From: Gordonia polyisoprenivorans NBRC 16320 = JCM 10675
Lineage (GTDB): Bacteria; Actinomycetota; Actinomycetes; Mycobacteriales; Mycobacteriaceae
DNA length: 64,000 nucleotides
NCBI RefSeq assembly: GCF_000241325.1
Contig: NZ_BAEI01000059.1
Location: forward strand, 1 to 64,000
Direction of reading: 5' to 3'
In this document: positions 20,459-30,516 of the stretch, one piece after another
How positions within the stretch are numbered: the stretch's first letter is position 1
Layout of the letters: each line of letters begins with the position of its first letter
The notes under the pieces: generated by a model
The model's input: only the letters and a program-made list of their open reading frames with translations
The model's database searches: none
What the model was told of the DNA's origin: nothing
Program-made: the position numbers and the translations under genes

Positions 20459-22129
20459 TCAGCGGCTGCGCTGCAGCGTGTCGAGCAGTTCGTGATACGG
20501 ACCGACCAGGTACGCGGTGTCCTCGGCGGCCAGCCGGTCGTCGCGTCGGGGATGCAGCACGGTCCCGGATCGCCGGATGATCGCGATGATGCGGGTCCGT
20601 GTGGGCAGGTCGGCGAGCAGCATGCCGTCGAGGACGCTGCCCCGCCGGACGAACAGGCCGCCGACCATGAATGAATACCGTCCGACCGAGAACGTGGAGA
20701 TGACCTGCAGGCCGAGTGCCGCCCCGATGAACCAGGGCGCGGCGAGTTCGACGGTGGACCGCACGTTCTCGAACCCGAAGCGGTGCGCGACCGCCGCACC
20801 CAACGACTGGTCGTAGACGCGGAGCACCACCGGAACGCCGGCCCGTCCCCCCGACCGGGACCAGCGCCGTCCGAGCACCTCACGCAGGATGATGCCGGTC
20901 TCGATGTTCACCATGTCGTCGTGGGTGAGCACGGCCACCGCGTATGCGCGGTCGATACCGGCATCGGCGAGTGTGCGCCGCAGCGTCGCGTCCCCGATGA
21001 TCACCGGGATGTCGAGTTCGGCCGCCACCTCGAGGAAGCGGTTGTCGTCGTTGCGTTCGACCACGACCACCTCGTGTCCGAGCGCCCGCAGGTCGGTCGC
21101 CACCCGGATGCCGAAGGACCCCAACCCCACGACCAGGATGTGACCGGCCATGTCTCGGACGCGCCGACGTGCGGCGGACGCACCGATCCGGCGGGACAGC
21201 AACAGGTCGGCGACGAAGGCCATCAACACCGCGGTGGTGGTGACACCGGCGAACATCAGACCGATCGCGAACAATCGCAACCAGGTCGGCTGACCGACGA
21301 AGCTGAAATCGCCGTAACCGACCGTCGCGATGGTCTCGGTGGAGAAGTAGAGCGCATCGACCAGGCTCATCCCCGGCCGGTGATAGGTGAAGCGCAGCAG
21401 GATGGTGGCAAAGGCCAACAGTGTCAACGACACACCCAGCGCGCGAAAGAGGTTCGGGTTGACGTCGTCGCGGAACGCACGGACGGCGCCGAGCGCGCGC
21501 AGCGGGAGCGGACGGCGTGAGCGCGTGCGTCGCCGGTCCGGGGCGATCTCCACACCCTGCGCGGCGAGGTCGTCGACCGTGCCGATCATCGCGACCCAAT
21601 CCCCCGGTTCGACCGGCAGATCGCGGCCCGGGCACGGCACGACCGACTCCGCACCCGATCCGGATCCGGCGCGCAACACGGCCACCGGCGCGAGGTCGCC
21701 GTAGAGCTCGCGCAGCGTGCCCGCACTCGGGGCATGGGCCCCGGACACCACGAACTCGTTGCCCGCCACCGGGATCGAGTGCGTCGTACGTCCCAGACAT
21801 GCCTCGACGACCGACGGGGCGGCGAGTTCGGCGACGTCGAGTACGGCGCCCGGCCCGTTGCCCGAGGCGACCGCGTCGCGCAGCACCGCATTGGACAGGT
21901 TGGCGACCACCCGCACGTGCGGATCGAGAGTGCGTGCCAGCAGGGCGATCTCGAGGTTCACCGCGTCATCCGACCCGGCGCACACCACTGCCGCGGCCTG
22001 CCCGACGTCGGCGTCGGCGAGGTCACCGGGTGCCGACAGCGTGATGATGCGCGCTCCGGCACTGGCGAGTTCCTCGGTGACCCGCAGCGTCAGCGCGTCG
22101 TCACCGTGCACGATGATGTGACCGGGCAT
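20459..22129 (-). CDS. Two-helix potassium channel with RCK (TrkA-N) domains on both sides of the pore
   Basis: 556 residues. An N-terminal RCK/TrkA-like domain (about 1-190, PGHIIVHGDDALTLRVTEEL) is followed by a basic linker, TM1 (about 228-248), the pore with filter TVGYGD (269-274), TM2 (about 284-310), and a second TrkA-N domain starting GHILVVGLGSFGIRVATDL (NAD-binding Gly motif), then a TrkA-C-like region. It should form a ligand-gated K+ channel in the plasma membrane. Most bacterial two-TM channels carry RCK domains only after the pore, so a cytosolic sensor on both sides is less common. ATG 22129 is chosen because it begins the nucleotide-binding strand; the frame stays open upstream into dnaE1. 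Confidence 0.9.
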   Translation of the reverse strand: MPGHIIVHGDDALTLRVTEELASAGARIITLSAPGDLADADVGQAAAVVCAGSDDAVNLEIALLARTLDPHVRVVANLSNAVLRDAVASGNGPGAVLDVAELAAPSVVEACLGRTTHSIPVAGNEFVVSGAHAPSAGTLRELYGDLAPVAVLRAGSGSGAESVVPCPGRDLPVEPGDWVAMIGTVDDLAAQGVEIAPDRRRTRSRRPLPLRALGAVRAFRDDVNPNLFRALGVSLTLLAFATILLRFTYHRPGMSLVDALYFSTETIATVGYGDFSFVGQPTWLRLFAIGLMFAGVTTTAVLMAFVADLLLSRRIGASAARRRVRDMAGHILVVGLGSFGIRVATDLRALGHEVVVVERNDDNRFLEVAAELDIPVIIGDATLRRTLADAGIDRAYAVAVLTHDDMVNIETGIILREVLGRRWSRSGGRAGVPVVLRVYDQSLGAAVAHRFGFENVRSTVELAAPWFIGAALGLQVISTFSVGRYSFMVGGLFVRRGSVLDGMLLADLPTRTRIIAIIRRSGTVLHPRRDDRLAAEDTAYLVGPYHELLDTLQRSR

Positions 22130-22202
22130 TTCGCAGAGCGTACCCGTGGCACGCCCGGCACGCGTGCCGACACCGGGCGTCCCCGGGGCCGGCCCGGGCA
22201 GC

Positions 22203-25200
22203 TCAGCCCAGGCAGCTCGGACCGAGCAACGCTTTGAGGTCACCCATGAGCGCCGAACTCGGGGTCACCCGCAACGATTCGGTCAGGCACAGCAGCGTCG
22301 AGCGATCGTCGGAGACGAGGGTGACGTGAACGTCGGCGGTCCCGGGATGGCGGGTCAACACCTGCTTGAGTGCGGCGACCCGATCCGGCGTGCACAGTCG
22401 GCTCGGCAACGTCAGGGCGACCGGCTTGGTCGTGCCCGCCACGTCGAGGTCGGGGACGGCGAGGTCATTGGCGCTGATCATCATTTTGTCGTCGTCGCGC
22501 AGGGTCACGCGAGCCTTGATGAGCACGATGTTGTCCGGGGCGATGTCCATGCCGTACGCCAGGAACGAACGTGGGAAGAAGTAGACCTCCACGCCACCGA
22601 CCATGTCCTCGAGGGTGATCGCGGCCCACGGTTCGCCCTTCTTGTTCACCCGGCGGGTGACCGTGGAGATGATGCCGCCGATCGTGATCTGCGCACCGTC
22701 GGACACATTGCCCTCGAGCAGTTGGGTGATCGAGGTGTCGGTCTGCGCGGCGATGGCGTGCTCGACGCCGGCCAACGGATGCCCGGATACGTAGAGCCCC
22801 AACATCTCTCGCTCCAGGGTGAGCTTGTGTTTGGTGTCCCACTCCTGGTCGGGGACGGGCACCGCGAACACCTCGGCGAGACTGTCGTCGGCCGACTCGT
22901 CGCCACCGCCGAACAGATCGAACTGCCCGATCGCCTCGGCCTTCTTGGTGCCGATCACCGATTCGACCGCCTCGGTGTGGATCAGGAACAGACCCTTGCG
23001 CGGATGGCCGAGCGAGTCGAAGGCGCCGGCCTTGATCAGCGACTCGGTGACCTTCTTGTTGCAGGCGGTGACGTCGATCTTGTTGAGGTAGTCGGAGAAG
23101 TTCGCGAACTTCCCCTTCGACTCCCGGGCCTCGAGGATCGAGCCGACGACCCCGGACCCGACGTTGCGGATCGCGGCCAGACCGAAGCGGATGTCGGTGC
23201 CGACGGCGGCGAAGTTGCGCTGCGACTCGTTGACGTCGGGCGGCAACACGGTGATGCCGAGCTTGCGGCAATCGGCCAGGTAGATCGCGGCCTTGTCCTT
23301 GTCGTCGCCGACCGAGGTGAGCAGACCGGCCATGTACTCGGCGGGATAGTTGGCCTTGAGGTAGGCGGTCCAGAAGGAGACCAGGCCGTAGCCCGCGGCG
23401 TGCGATTTGTTGAACGCATACCCGGCGAACGGCAACACCGTGTCCCAGAGGGCGGTGATCGCCGCCTGCGAGAACCCGTTGTTGCGCATGCCCTCTGCGA
23501 AGCCGTCATAGGCCTCGTCGAGGATCTCCTTCTTCTTCTTGCCCATCGCGCGGCGCAGCAGGTCTGCTTGTCCGAGCGAGTAGCCGGCGACCTTCTGCGC
23601 GATCTGCATGATCTGCTCTTGGTAGACGATCAGGCCATAGGTCTCGGAGAGGATCTCCTTGAGCGGTTCCTCGAGTTGGGGGTGAATCGGCCGGATCTGC
23701 TGCAAACCGTTCTTGCGCTTGGCGTAGTCGGTGTGCGCGTTGACACCCATCGGGCCCGGGCGATACAGCGCGAGGACGGCGACGATGTCCTCGAAACCGG
23801 TGGGCTGCATCATCTTCAACAATTCGCGCATGGCCGCGCCGTCGAGCTGGAACACGCCGAGCGTGTCGCCACGGGCGAGGAGCTCGTAGGTCTTCGGGTC
23901 CTCGAGCGGCAGCGTGTCGAGGTCGAGGTCGATCCCGCGGTTGAGCTTGATGTTCTCCAGGGCGTCACCGATGACGGTGAGGTTGCGCAGTCCCAGGAAG
24001 TCCATCTTCAGCAGGCCGATCGCCTCGCACGAGGGATAGTCCCAGCCGGTGATGATCGCGCCGTCCTGGGCGCGCTTCCACACCGGGATGGCGTCGGTGA
24101 GCGGCTCCGAGGACATGATCACCGCGCAGGCGTGGACGCCGGCATTGCGGATCAGGCCCTCGAGGCCGAGGGCGGTGTCGTAGATCTTCTTGACGTCGGG
24201 GTCGGTCTCGATGAGCGTGCGCACCTCGGTGGCCTCGCCGAACCGCTCGTGCTCGGGGTTGGTGATCCCCCAGACCGGGATGTCCTTGGCCATGATGGGC
24301 GGCGGCAGGGCCTTGGTGATGCGGTCGGCGATCGCGAAGCCGGGCTGGCCGAACTGGACCCTGGCCGAGTCCTTGATCGCGGCCTTGGTCTTGATCGTGC
24401 CGAAGGTGATGACCTGGGCGACCTTGTCGCTGCCCCACCGTTCGGTGGCGTAGCGCACCATCTCACCGCGGCGGCGGTCGTCGAAGTCGATGTCGATATC
24501 GGGCATCGACACACGTTCGGGGTTGAGGAATCGCTCGAAGAGCAGTCCGTGCGGGATCGGGTCGATGTTGGTGATGCCCAGCGCCCACGCGACCAGCGAA
24601 CCGGCCGCCGACCCGCGGCCCGGGCCGACGCGGATGCCGACCTCCTGCGCGTGCCGGATGAGATCGCCGACCACCAGGAAGTAGGCCGGGAATCCCATCT
24701 GGATGATGACGTCGAGTTCGTAGTTCGCACGCTCCTGGTACTCCGCGGGCACCTCGGAGTCGGGGAAGCGACGTTCCTTGAGGCCCTTGGCGACCTCCTT
24801 GCGCAGCCAGGTCTCCTGGGAATCACCCTCGGGCACCGGGAAGACCGGCATCCGGTCGCGGTGGGTGAAGACGTCGGCGTAGCTCTGCACCCGCTCGCCG
24901 ATCTCCAGGGTGTTGTCGCAGGCACCGGGCACGACCGAATCCCACTGCGCCCGCATCTCCTCGGCCGACTTCAGGTAGTAGCCGTCACCGTCGAACTTGA
25001 AACGGGTGGGATCGGAGAGGGTCTTGCCGGTCTGCACGCACAGCAGCGCCTCGTGCGCGGCAGCGTGCTCCTTGGTGACGTAATGGCAGTCGTTGGTGAC
25101 GATGGGTTTGATGCCGAGTTTGCGACCGATCTCGAGCAGTCCGTCGCGGACCCGGCGCTCGATCTCCAGGCCGTGTTCCATCAGCTCGAGGTAGAAGTTC

Positions 25201-25751
25201 TCCTTGCCGAAGATCTCCTGCCACTTCGCGGCCGCCTCGAGAGCTTCACGCTCGTGACCGAGCCGCAGCCGCGTCTGCACCTCGCCCGACGGGCAGCCGG
25301 TGGTGGCGATGATCCCCTCGGCGTGCGCGGCGATGATCTCGGCGTCCATCCGCGCCCACTTGCCCAGCTGTCCCTCGATCGACGCCAACGACGAGAGCTT
25401 GAACAGGTTGCGCAGACCCGTGGCGTTCTCGGCGACCATCGTCATGTGGGTATAGGCACCCGAGCCGGAGACGTCGTCGTCCTTCTGGTCGCGGGTACCC
25501 CACAGCACACGTTTGGTGTTGAAGCGCGACTCCGGGGCGATATAGGCCTCGATGCCGATGATGGGCGTGATGTCGCTTTTCACAGCGGTGTTGTAGAACT
25601 CGCTGGCACCGAACATGTTGCCGTGGTCGGTCATACCGATCGCGGTCATCCCCAGGCGCTTGGCCTCGGCGAACAGCGGCGACACCTTGGCCGCGCCGTC
25701 GAGCATCGAGTACTCGGTGTGGTTGTGCAGGTGAACAAACGAGTCTGCCAC
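22203..25751 (-). CDS. dnaE1: DNA polymerase III alpha subunit (replicative)
   Basis: 1182 residues, the catalytic subunit of the replicative polymerase. The N-terminal PHP domain begins [15 protein letters not shown], with metal-binding His residues kept as in actinobacterial DnaE1, where PHP carries the proofreading exonuclease. The polymerase active site includes [13 protein letters not shown], and [19 protein letters not shown] is in the palm. HhH and OB-fold regions follow in the C-terminal third. The start is GTG at 25751 with AGGTGAG upstream. In M. tuberculosis dnaE1 lies in the same lspA-dinX-ileS neighbourhood. The opposite strand is also open for a long stretch, a high-GC artefact. 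Confidence 0.98.
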   Translation of the reverse strand: MADSFVHLHNHTEYSMLDGAAKVSPLFAEAKRLGMTAIGMTDHGNMFGASEFYNTAVKSDITPIIGIEAYIAPESRFNTKRVLWGTRDQKDDDVSGSGAYTHMTMVAENATGLRNLFKLSSLASIEGQLGKWARMDAEIIAAHAEGIIATTGCPSGEVQTRLRLGHEREALEAAAKWQEIFGKENFYLELMEHGLEIERRVRDGLLEIGRKLGIKPIVTNDCHYVTKEHAAAHEALLCVQTGKTLSDPTRFKFDGDGYYLKSAEEMRAQWDSVVPGACDNTLEIGERVQSYADVFTHRDRMPVFPVPEGDSQETWLRKEVAKGLKERRFPDSEVPAEYQERANYELDVIIQMGFPAYFLVVGDLIRHAQEVGIRVGPGRGSAAGSLVAWALGITNIDPIPHGLLFERFLNPERVSMPDIDIDFDDRRRGEMVRYATERWGSDKVAQVITFGTIKTKAAIKDSARVQFGQPGFAIADRITKALPPPIMAKDIPVWGITNPEHERFGEATEVRTLIETDPDVKKIYDTALGLEGLIRNAGVHACAVIMSSEPLTDAIPVWKRAQDGAIITGWDYPSCEAIGLLKMDFLGLRNLTVIGDALENIKLNRGIDLDLDTLPLEDPKTYELLARGDTLGVFQLDGAAMRELLKMMQPTGFEDIVAVLALYRPGPMGVNAHTDYAKRKNGLQQIRPIHPQLEEPLKEILSETYGLIVYQEQIMQIAQKVAGYSLGQADLLRRAMGKKKKEILDEAYDGFAEGMRNNGFSQAAITALWDTVLPFAGYAFNKSHAAGYGLVSFWTAYLKANYPAEYMAGLLTSVGDDKDKAAIYLADCRKLGITVLPPDVNESQRNFAAVGTDIRFGLAAIRNVGSGVVGSILEARESKGKFANFSDYLNKIDVTACNKKVTESLIKAGAFDSLGHPRKGLFLIHTEAVESVIGTKKAEAIGQFDLFGGGDESADDSLAEVFAVPVPDQEWDTKHKLTLEREMLGLYVSGHPLAGVEHAIAAQTDTSITQLLEGNVSDGAQITIGGIISTVTRRVNKKGEPWAAITLEDMVGGVEVYFFPRSFLAYGMDIAPDNIVLIKARVTLRDDDKMMISANDLAVPDLDVAGTTKPVALTLPSRLCTPDRVAALKQVLTRHPGTADVHVTLVSDDRSTLLCLTESLRVTPSSALMGDLKALLGPSCLG

Positions 25752-25938
25752 GGACGCTTCTCACCTCTGGTGCGAGTCTTTGGGATAGGGCGTCACCAAC
25801 TCTAGGCGCTGCGACCGACAGCCACGCCCGGGCGCGCCGCTGCGGGAAAGCTGTGGCAGGTGAGGCGCCGCACGCGGTGTGTCGTCGTCGGTGTGTCACG
25901 CCCGGCGTGTCGAATCGCCTCGCCGGTCCGGGCGACTC
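25752..25938. other. Intergenic region upstream of dnaE1
   Basis: 187 nt between dnaE1 and the stop of the pseudouridine synthase gene, both on the minus strand. It must contain the dnaE1 promoter. I see no strong hairpin or repeat. Confidence 0.3.
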
Positions 25939-26865
25939 TCAGCCGTCGCGCAGCACGTCGAGCGCGTGCTGCAGATCCTTCGGATACGGGCTGGTGTATT
26001 CGACATGGCGACCGTCGGCGGGATGGGCGAACCCCAGCGACCGCGCGTGCAGCCACTGGCGGTCGAGACCCAGACGCGCGGCGAGCACCGGGTCGGCCCC
26101 ATAGGTGAGATCACCACAACACGGATGGTGCAGGGCCGAGAAGTGCACCCGGATCTGATGGGTGCGGCCGGTCTCTAGATGGATGTCGACCAGCGACGCC
26201 GCCGCGAACATCTCGAGGGTGTCGTAGTGGGTGATGCTCGGCTTGCCGCCCGCGGTGACCGCGAACTTCCAGTCGTTGCCGCGATGGCGGCCGATCGGGG
26301 CGTCGATGGTTCCCTCGGGCGGATCGAGGTGTCCCTGCACCAGCGCGTGATACCCCTTGTCGACCTCGCGGTCCCGGAAGGCGCGCTTGAGCAGCGAATA
26401 CGCACGCTCGGACACCGCGACCACCATCAGTCCGGAGGTGCCGACGTCGAGCCGGGACACGATGCCCTGCCGCTCGGAGGCACCCGAGGTGGAGATCCGA
26501 TAGCCCGCGGCGGCGAGCGCACCGACGACGGTCGGCCCGCTCCAACCGACCGAGGGATGTGCGGCGACCCCGACCGGTTTGTCGACGACGATGATGTCGG
26601 AGTCGTGATAGACGACCGAGAGGTCCTCCACCGGCGTGGGCTCGACCCGCAGCGGCTCGGTCGGCGCGGGCAGCAGCACATCGAGCCAACCGCCGGCGAC
26701 CAGTTTGTGGGACTTGCCGACCGCGACGCCGTCGACGGTGACCTCGCCGTCGTCGGCGAGACGGCCCACGACCGTGCGCGACAGGCCCAGGAGCCGCGCC
26801 ACCCCGGCATCGGCCCGCATCCCGTCGAGGCCGTCGGGAATGGGCATCGCCCGCGACTCACGCAT
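25939..26865 (-). CDS. RluA/RluD-family rRNA pseudouridine synthase
   Basis: 308 residues. An N-terminal S4-like RNA-binding part ([30 protein letters not shown]) precedes the catalytic domain with [17 protein letters not shown] (catalytic Asp) and [22 protein letters not shown]. It isomerises uridines in 23S rRNA. The start at 26865 ([12 protein letters not shown]) has a strong GGGAGGAA site and overlaps the lspA stop by 8 nt, so translation is probably coupled to lspA. The lspA-rluD pair occurs in many bacteria and matches Rv1539-Rv1540. Confidence 0.95.
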   Translation of the reverse strand: MRESRAMPIPDGLDGMRADAGVARLLGLSRTVVGRLADDGEVTVDGVAVGKSHKLVAGGWLDVLLPAPTEPLRVEPTPVEDLSVVYHDSDIIVVDKPVGVAAHPSVGWSGPTVVGALAAAGYRISTSGASERQGIVSRLDVGTSGLMVVAVSERAYSLLKRAFRDREVDKGYHALVQGHLDPPEGTIDAPIGRHRGNDWKFAVTAGGKPSITHYDTLEMFAAASLVDIHLETGRTHQIRVHFSALHHPCCGDLTYGADPVLAARLGLDRQWLHARSLGFAHPADGRHVEYTSPYPKDLQHALDVLRDG

Positions 26866-27565
26866 CGGCGTTCCTCCCGGTCTCGGTGTCCGTGTTGGTC
26901 TCGGTGTTCTTGTTGGTCTCGGTGTCACTGCCGGCGCCGGTGTCCCGGTGATCGCCCTCCGCCGGCTGGTCGTCGGGGTCCGGGTCGTTGCGGGCCGCCC
27001 AGCCCGAGCGGGTGCCGTCGTGGTCGTATCCGAGCAGCGACAGGATCACCAGCAGCACCGCCCCGCACACGACCGCCGAGTCCGCGACGTTGAACACCGG
27101 CCACCAGCCCACCGACACGAAGTCGACGACATGCCCGCGCAGCGGGCCCGGCGCCCGGAAGATCCGGTCGATCAGATTGCCCAGTGCCCCACCGAGAACC
27201 AGGCCCAGTCCGAGAATCCACCAGCCCGATCGGAGGCGGCCGGCATAGCGGATGATGACCGCCACGACCGCCAGGGCGATCAACGTGAGAACCCAGGTGT
27301 AACCGGTCGCCATCGAGAACGCCGCGCCACTGTTGCGCACCAGACGCAGGGTCACCGTGTCGCCGATGATCCGCACCGGCTCGCCCGGTGTGATCAGGGC
27401 CACCACAAGGGTTTTGGTGATGACGTCGAGAGCGACGACGGTACCGGCGATGGCGGCCAGAACGGCGAGTACCTTCGCGCCGCGATGCGTGCGGGGCGCC
27501 GTCGTCGCGGTCGTCATCTGCTCGTCGGCACCCGAGGTGGTGCCGTTGGTCGCTGAGTCGTCCAC
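26858..27565 (-). CDS. lspA: Lipoprotein signal peptidase
   Basis: Aspartyl protease of the membrane that cleaves prolipoproteins before the lipidated Cys. Four helices; catalytic blocks are [17 protein letters not shown] and [18 protein letters not shown] (the Asp pair). The start GTG 27565 is preferred because the codons up to the in-frame ATG at 27517 are GC-rich in third position and mycobacterial LspA also has an N-terminal extension. About 235 residues, with an acidic C-terminal tail containing an 18-nt repeat (TETNKN-like units). Clients in this window include MceE, possibly MceD, and the two neighbouring lipoproteins. Confidence 0.94.
   Translation of the reverse strand: MDDSATNGTTSGADEQMTTATTAPRTHRGAKVLAVLAAIAGTVVALDVITKTLVVALITPGEPVRIIGDTVTLRLVRNSGAAFSMATGYTWVLTLIALAVVAVIIRYAGRLRSGWWILGLGLVLGGALGNLIDRIFRAPGPLRGHVVDFVSVGWWPVFNVADSAVVCGAVLLVILSLLGYDHDGTRSGWAARNDPDPDDQPAEGDHRDTGAGSDTETNKNTETNTDTETGRNADA
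26879..26932 (-). repeat. 18-nt tandem repeat, three copies, at the 3' end of lspA
   Basis: Three imperfect 18-nt units encode the hydrophilic tail (TET-x-x-x hexapeptides) after the last membrane helix of LspA. They are in frame and end near the rluD ribosome site. Confidence 0.85.
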
Positions 27566-27604
27566 CCGTCCATCATCCCTGACGCGTGCAATACGCTGAC
27601 TGCC

Positions 27605-28597
27605 GTGTCCCCCACGCCCGCTTCGTCCAGGATCGCCGCACGCCCGATCCGGCGCAGGCGCCGCCTGCCACGCAGACCGGCCGCCGCGGTTTGGGTGACC
27701 ATCCTCACCGGCGCGCTGGCGGTGAGCGCGTGTGGCTCCGGCACCGATACCGCAGCGTCGTCGCAACCACCGACCCCGTCCGGGCCGTGTGCCGCCGACC
27801 CCGGTACGGGCCTGACCCAGGCCACGCCGATCCCGATCCCGTCCGCGACCGTCACGCTCACCTCCCCCGGCGCGGCTCCCACCCGAGTCGCCACACCCGC
27901 ACCCGACGTCGGTTCGGCACAGCAGGTGACGCTGTCGACCACCTCGAGCGAGGTCTCCACCACCGCGCAGACCACCCAGGAGGTCACCACCCCGCTGACC
28001 GCCCGGTTCGGCTGCACGGCGACCTCCGAACTGCACCTCGTCCTCGGAACACCGACCTCCACGCAGCCCGAACTGACCGACCAGCTCGCGAAGGCGAAGG
28101 GCAGCGTCGCCGGGATCGCCTTCGGGCCGGCGCTGAGCCCGATGTCGCTACGTCTGCGGCCGACCGACGCGTCGTCGGCGCCCGCACGTCGTGCGCTCGA
28201 ACAGTCGCTGGTGCAGACCCTGCAGGATTCGATCGTGCTGCCCACCGACCCGATCGGCGTCGGCGCGACGTGGCGTAGCGAACGCACCGTCGTCGGCGCC
28301 GCCACGGTGACGCAGACCATCGAGGCGCGGCTGAGCGCGTGGGACGGAAATCGCCTGACCATCTCCTTCACCGCCGAGGAGTCACCGATCAACTCGGTGT
28401 TCACCATCCCCGGCGGCAACACCACCCTGACGATCGCCCGGTATTCCTATTCCGGGTCCGGGGAGATCACCGTCGACCTGACCCGCGGATTGCCGGTCGG
28501 CGGGCATGCCGACTACAGCGGTGCGCGAGAACTGGTCGGCGCCGACCCCGACCAGCCGCTACTACAACGCATCGGGTTCAGCGTGAACTGGAAGTGA
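27605..28597 (+). CDS. Secreted lipoprotein, unknown function
   Basis: 330 residues starting GTG at 27605, divergent from lspA with a 39-nt gap. A basic N-terminus ([13 protein letters not shown]), hydrophobic stretch and lipobox (LAVSACGS) mark a lipoprotein. A Thr/Pro/Ser-rich stretch follows, then repeated beta-strand-like segments ending [22 protein letters not shown]. It resembles DUF6263-like extracellular proteins, but I am not certain. It would be processed by the adjacent LspA. Confidence 0.75.
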   Translation: MSPTPASSRIAARPIRRRRRLPRRPAAAVWVTILTGALAVSACGSGTDTAASSQPPTPSGPCAADPGTGLTQATPIPIPSATVTLTSPGAAPTRVATPAPDVGSAQQVTLSTTSSEVSTTAQTTQEVTTPLTARFGCTATSELHLVLGTPTSTQPELTDQLAKAKGSVAGIAFGPALSPMSLRLRPTDASSAPARRALEQSLVQTLQDSIVLPTDPIGVGATWRSERTVVGAATVTQTIEARLSAWDGNRLTISFTAEESPINSVFTIPGGNTTLTIARYSYSGSGEITVDLTRGLPVGGHADYSGARELVGADPDQPLLQRIGFSVNWK

Positions 28598-28682
28598 CCT
28601 GTCGGGCCGCACACCTCCATCGCCCCGGAGCCCCGAGCTCCGAGCCCCGAGCTCATCGGAATCGCCGCCACCGCAGAAACGC

Positions 28683-28717
28683 CGCAGGGCCCCGACTCGA
28701 GGAGTCGGGGCCCTGCG
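28683..28717. terminator. Bidirectional terminator hairpin
   Basis: A perfect 16-bp inverted repeat with a 3-nt loop (arm CGCAGGGCCCCGACTC) lies between two convergent genes, the lipoprotein (ends 28597) and the Mtb12-like gene (ends 28738). GC-rich stems without long U-tracts are common in this group. Confidence 0.85.
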
Positions 28718-28737
28718 CTCGTTGATCAAGTGCGCGA

Positions 28738-29289
28738 TCAGCTCGACGGACGGGTACTCGACGACGTCGGGCACATCGCGCTGGTCACACCATTGGTGGT
28801 GATCAGCGGGCAGACGAAGCTGCTGGCGAGCTTCCAGCGCCCACCGTCGTAGACGATCTGCGCGTCGATGTCCTGCGGCTGCTGGTCGGGCAGTTTGACC
28901 TGCACCCGAACACTCGCCCGGTTGGGTCCATCGGTGGTCACCGGACCGCGGATCTGATACGTGACGTCCGGGTTCTCCTTGCGCGCCTGCACCAGCTTGT
29001 CGAAGACGGCCGGGTCCTTCTGCGAGTTCTGCACCAGCTGCGTCTTCTGCGCATTCGGCACGTTCGGGTCGAGCGCGGTCTGCAGCATCTGGTTCAGGGT
29101 CGCCACCGACGGCGGATTGCTCGCATCGGTGACGTTCGTCCCGCCGCCTGCGGTCGAGGCGGCGCTGCTGGTGGTGGTCTGGGCGACGGTGGGGATGTCG
29201 TCGGCACTGTCGTCGCTGCTACACGCTGCAACGCTGACGGTCACCGCGGCCGTGATCATGACGGCACCCACGAACTTCGGAAACTTCAA
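28738..29289 (-). CDS. Mtb12-like low-molecular-weight lipoprotein antigen
   Basis: 183 residues. It starts with TTG at 29289, supported by AGGGAG 5 nt upstream. Signal and lipobox: AAVTVSVAACSS. After a Thr/Ser/Ala linker, a domain of about 110 residues (SVATLNQMLQTALDPNVPNAQKTQLVQ to WKLASSFVCPLI) matches the C-terminal fold of the mycobacterial Mtb12/CFP-2 family: small, NTF2-like secreted proteins of unknown function. Two Cys near the end may form a disulfide. Confidence 0.82.
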   Translation of the reverse strand: MKFPKFVGAVMITAAVTVSVAACSSDDSADDIPTVAQTTTSSAASTAGGGTNVTDASNPPSVATLNQMLQTALDPNVPNAQKTQLVQNSQKDPAVFDKLVQARKENPDVTYQIRGPVTTDGPNRASVRVQVKLPDQQPQDIDAQIVYDGGRWKLASSFVCPLITTNGVTSAMCPTSSSTRPSS

Positions 29290-29483
29290 CGATCTCCCTC
29301 ACTGTCTGTGCGACCCCGCCGTCACCGGCGCGGTCATCCTTACGACTTGTCGCGGTTGCTCCCACCCTGTCCGGATGGGTCAACGGTGACACCACTATGC
29401 CAAACCGTCGCACGGCACCGGCGTGCCGGACACCACGACCGCAACGGTTGACGCCGTCGGCGGGTTCCCGCAACCTGTGATCC

Positions 29484-30473
29484 ATGGCACCCACGCCGCA
29501 CGCACGCATCGCCCTGATCACCACCGGCGGCACCGTCGCGGCCCGCACCGGAACCGACGGTGCGGTGCCGGTGCTCTCCGCCGACGACCTGCTGGCCACC
29601 GCTGATGAGTCGGCCGCGCACGGGGCGCTCATCGAGGGAACGTTCGAACCACAGATCGTTCCGGTCGATCTGATGTCGGTGGACAGTTCGGCGATGACAC
29701 CGACCGAACAGTTCCGCGTGGTCGCCGCGATCGCCGACGCGCTCGCCGACCCCGACATCGACGGGGTGGTGGTGACCCATGGCACCGACACGATGGAGGA
29801 GACCGCCTTCCTCGCCGACCTCGTCGCCGCCGATCCCCGCCCGGTGGTCTTCACCGGCGCGCAACGACCGGCCGACGACCCGCACGCCGACGGCCCGGCC
29901 AACATCGCGTCGGCGTTGGCGCATGCCGCCGATCCGGACTCGCGCTCGCTCGGGGTGCAGATCGTCCTCGGCGGTCGGATCACCGCGGCGCGCGGGGCGT
30001 TCAAGGCCTCCACGGTCGATCTCGATGTCTTCGATTCCGTGCACGATTCGTTGCCACGACCATTGCTGACCGGTCCACTGCCGGGTGGCCGTCCGGTCCG
30101 CGTCGACGCCTACACCTTGTATCCGGGTGTCTCACCGGGACTCATCGCCGCATCGGTGTCGCAGAACGCCGCGGGCATCGTGCTCGCCGGGACCGGTTCG
30201 GGCAACACCCATCCCGACATCACCGCCGAGGTCAGCCTGGCGCGGCAGCGCGGGGTGGTCGTGGTCGTCACCACCCGGGTGCCCTACGGCCCGGTGGTTG
30301 CCACCTACGGCGGCGGGGGTGGCGCGGTGGATCTCGAGCGTGCCGGGGCGATCGTCTCGAGGTGGCTGCGCGCACCTCAGGCACGCGTGGCCCTGCAGGC
30401 GCTGCTCACCACCGGCTGCGACGCCGACGAGGTCGCCGACTTCTTCTCCGCATCCGAGCCGCGGGACGACTGA
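29484..30473 (+). CDS. ansA: L-asparaginase (type I/II family)
   Basis: 329 residues. ALITTGGTVAAR holds the first catalytic Thr and GVVVTHGTDTMEETAF the second Thr with Asp-Thr, the two signatures of the asparaginase/glutaminase family. FTGAQRPADDPHADGPANI is also conserved. No signal peptide, so it is likely cytosolic. The start ATG at 29484 begins the conserved strand closely. The dinB-ansA-lspA order with ansA opposed matches Rv1537-Rv1539. Confidence 0.95.
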   Translation: MAPTPHARIALITTGGTVAARTGTDGAVPVLSADDLLATADESAAHGALIEGTFEPQIVPVDLMSVDSSAMTPTEQFRVVAAIADALADPDIDGVVVTHGTDTMEETAFLADLVAADPRPVVFTGAQRPADDPHADGPANIASALAHAADPDSRSLGVQIVLGGRITAARGAFKASTVDLDVFDSVHDSLPRPLLTGPLPGGRPVRVDAYTLYPGVSPGLIAASVSQNAAGIVLAGTGSGNTHPDITAEVSLARQRGVVVVVTTRVPYGPVVATYGGGGGAVDLERAGAIVSRWLRAPQARVALQALLTTGCDADEVADFFSASEPRDD

Positions 30474-30516
30474 GCGCCTGGGCGACTGGGCGATTGCGCG
30501 CCGGGAGCCCGTGCGC

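Noticed and set aside
22146..25805. A 1219-codon open frame on the plus strand opposite dnaE1
   Set aside because: It lies antisense to a fully conserved polymerase gene; long antisense frames are expected in GC-rich DNA with strong third-position bias, and the translation is His/Arg/Asp/Val-rich without a recognisable domain.
28600..28682. Short GC-rich repeats (CCCCGAGCTC twice) before the 28683 hairpin
   Set aside because: Too short and composition-driven to call a separate element.
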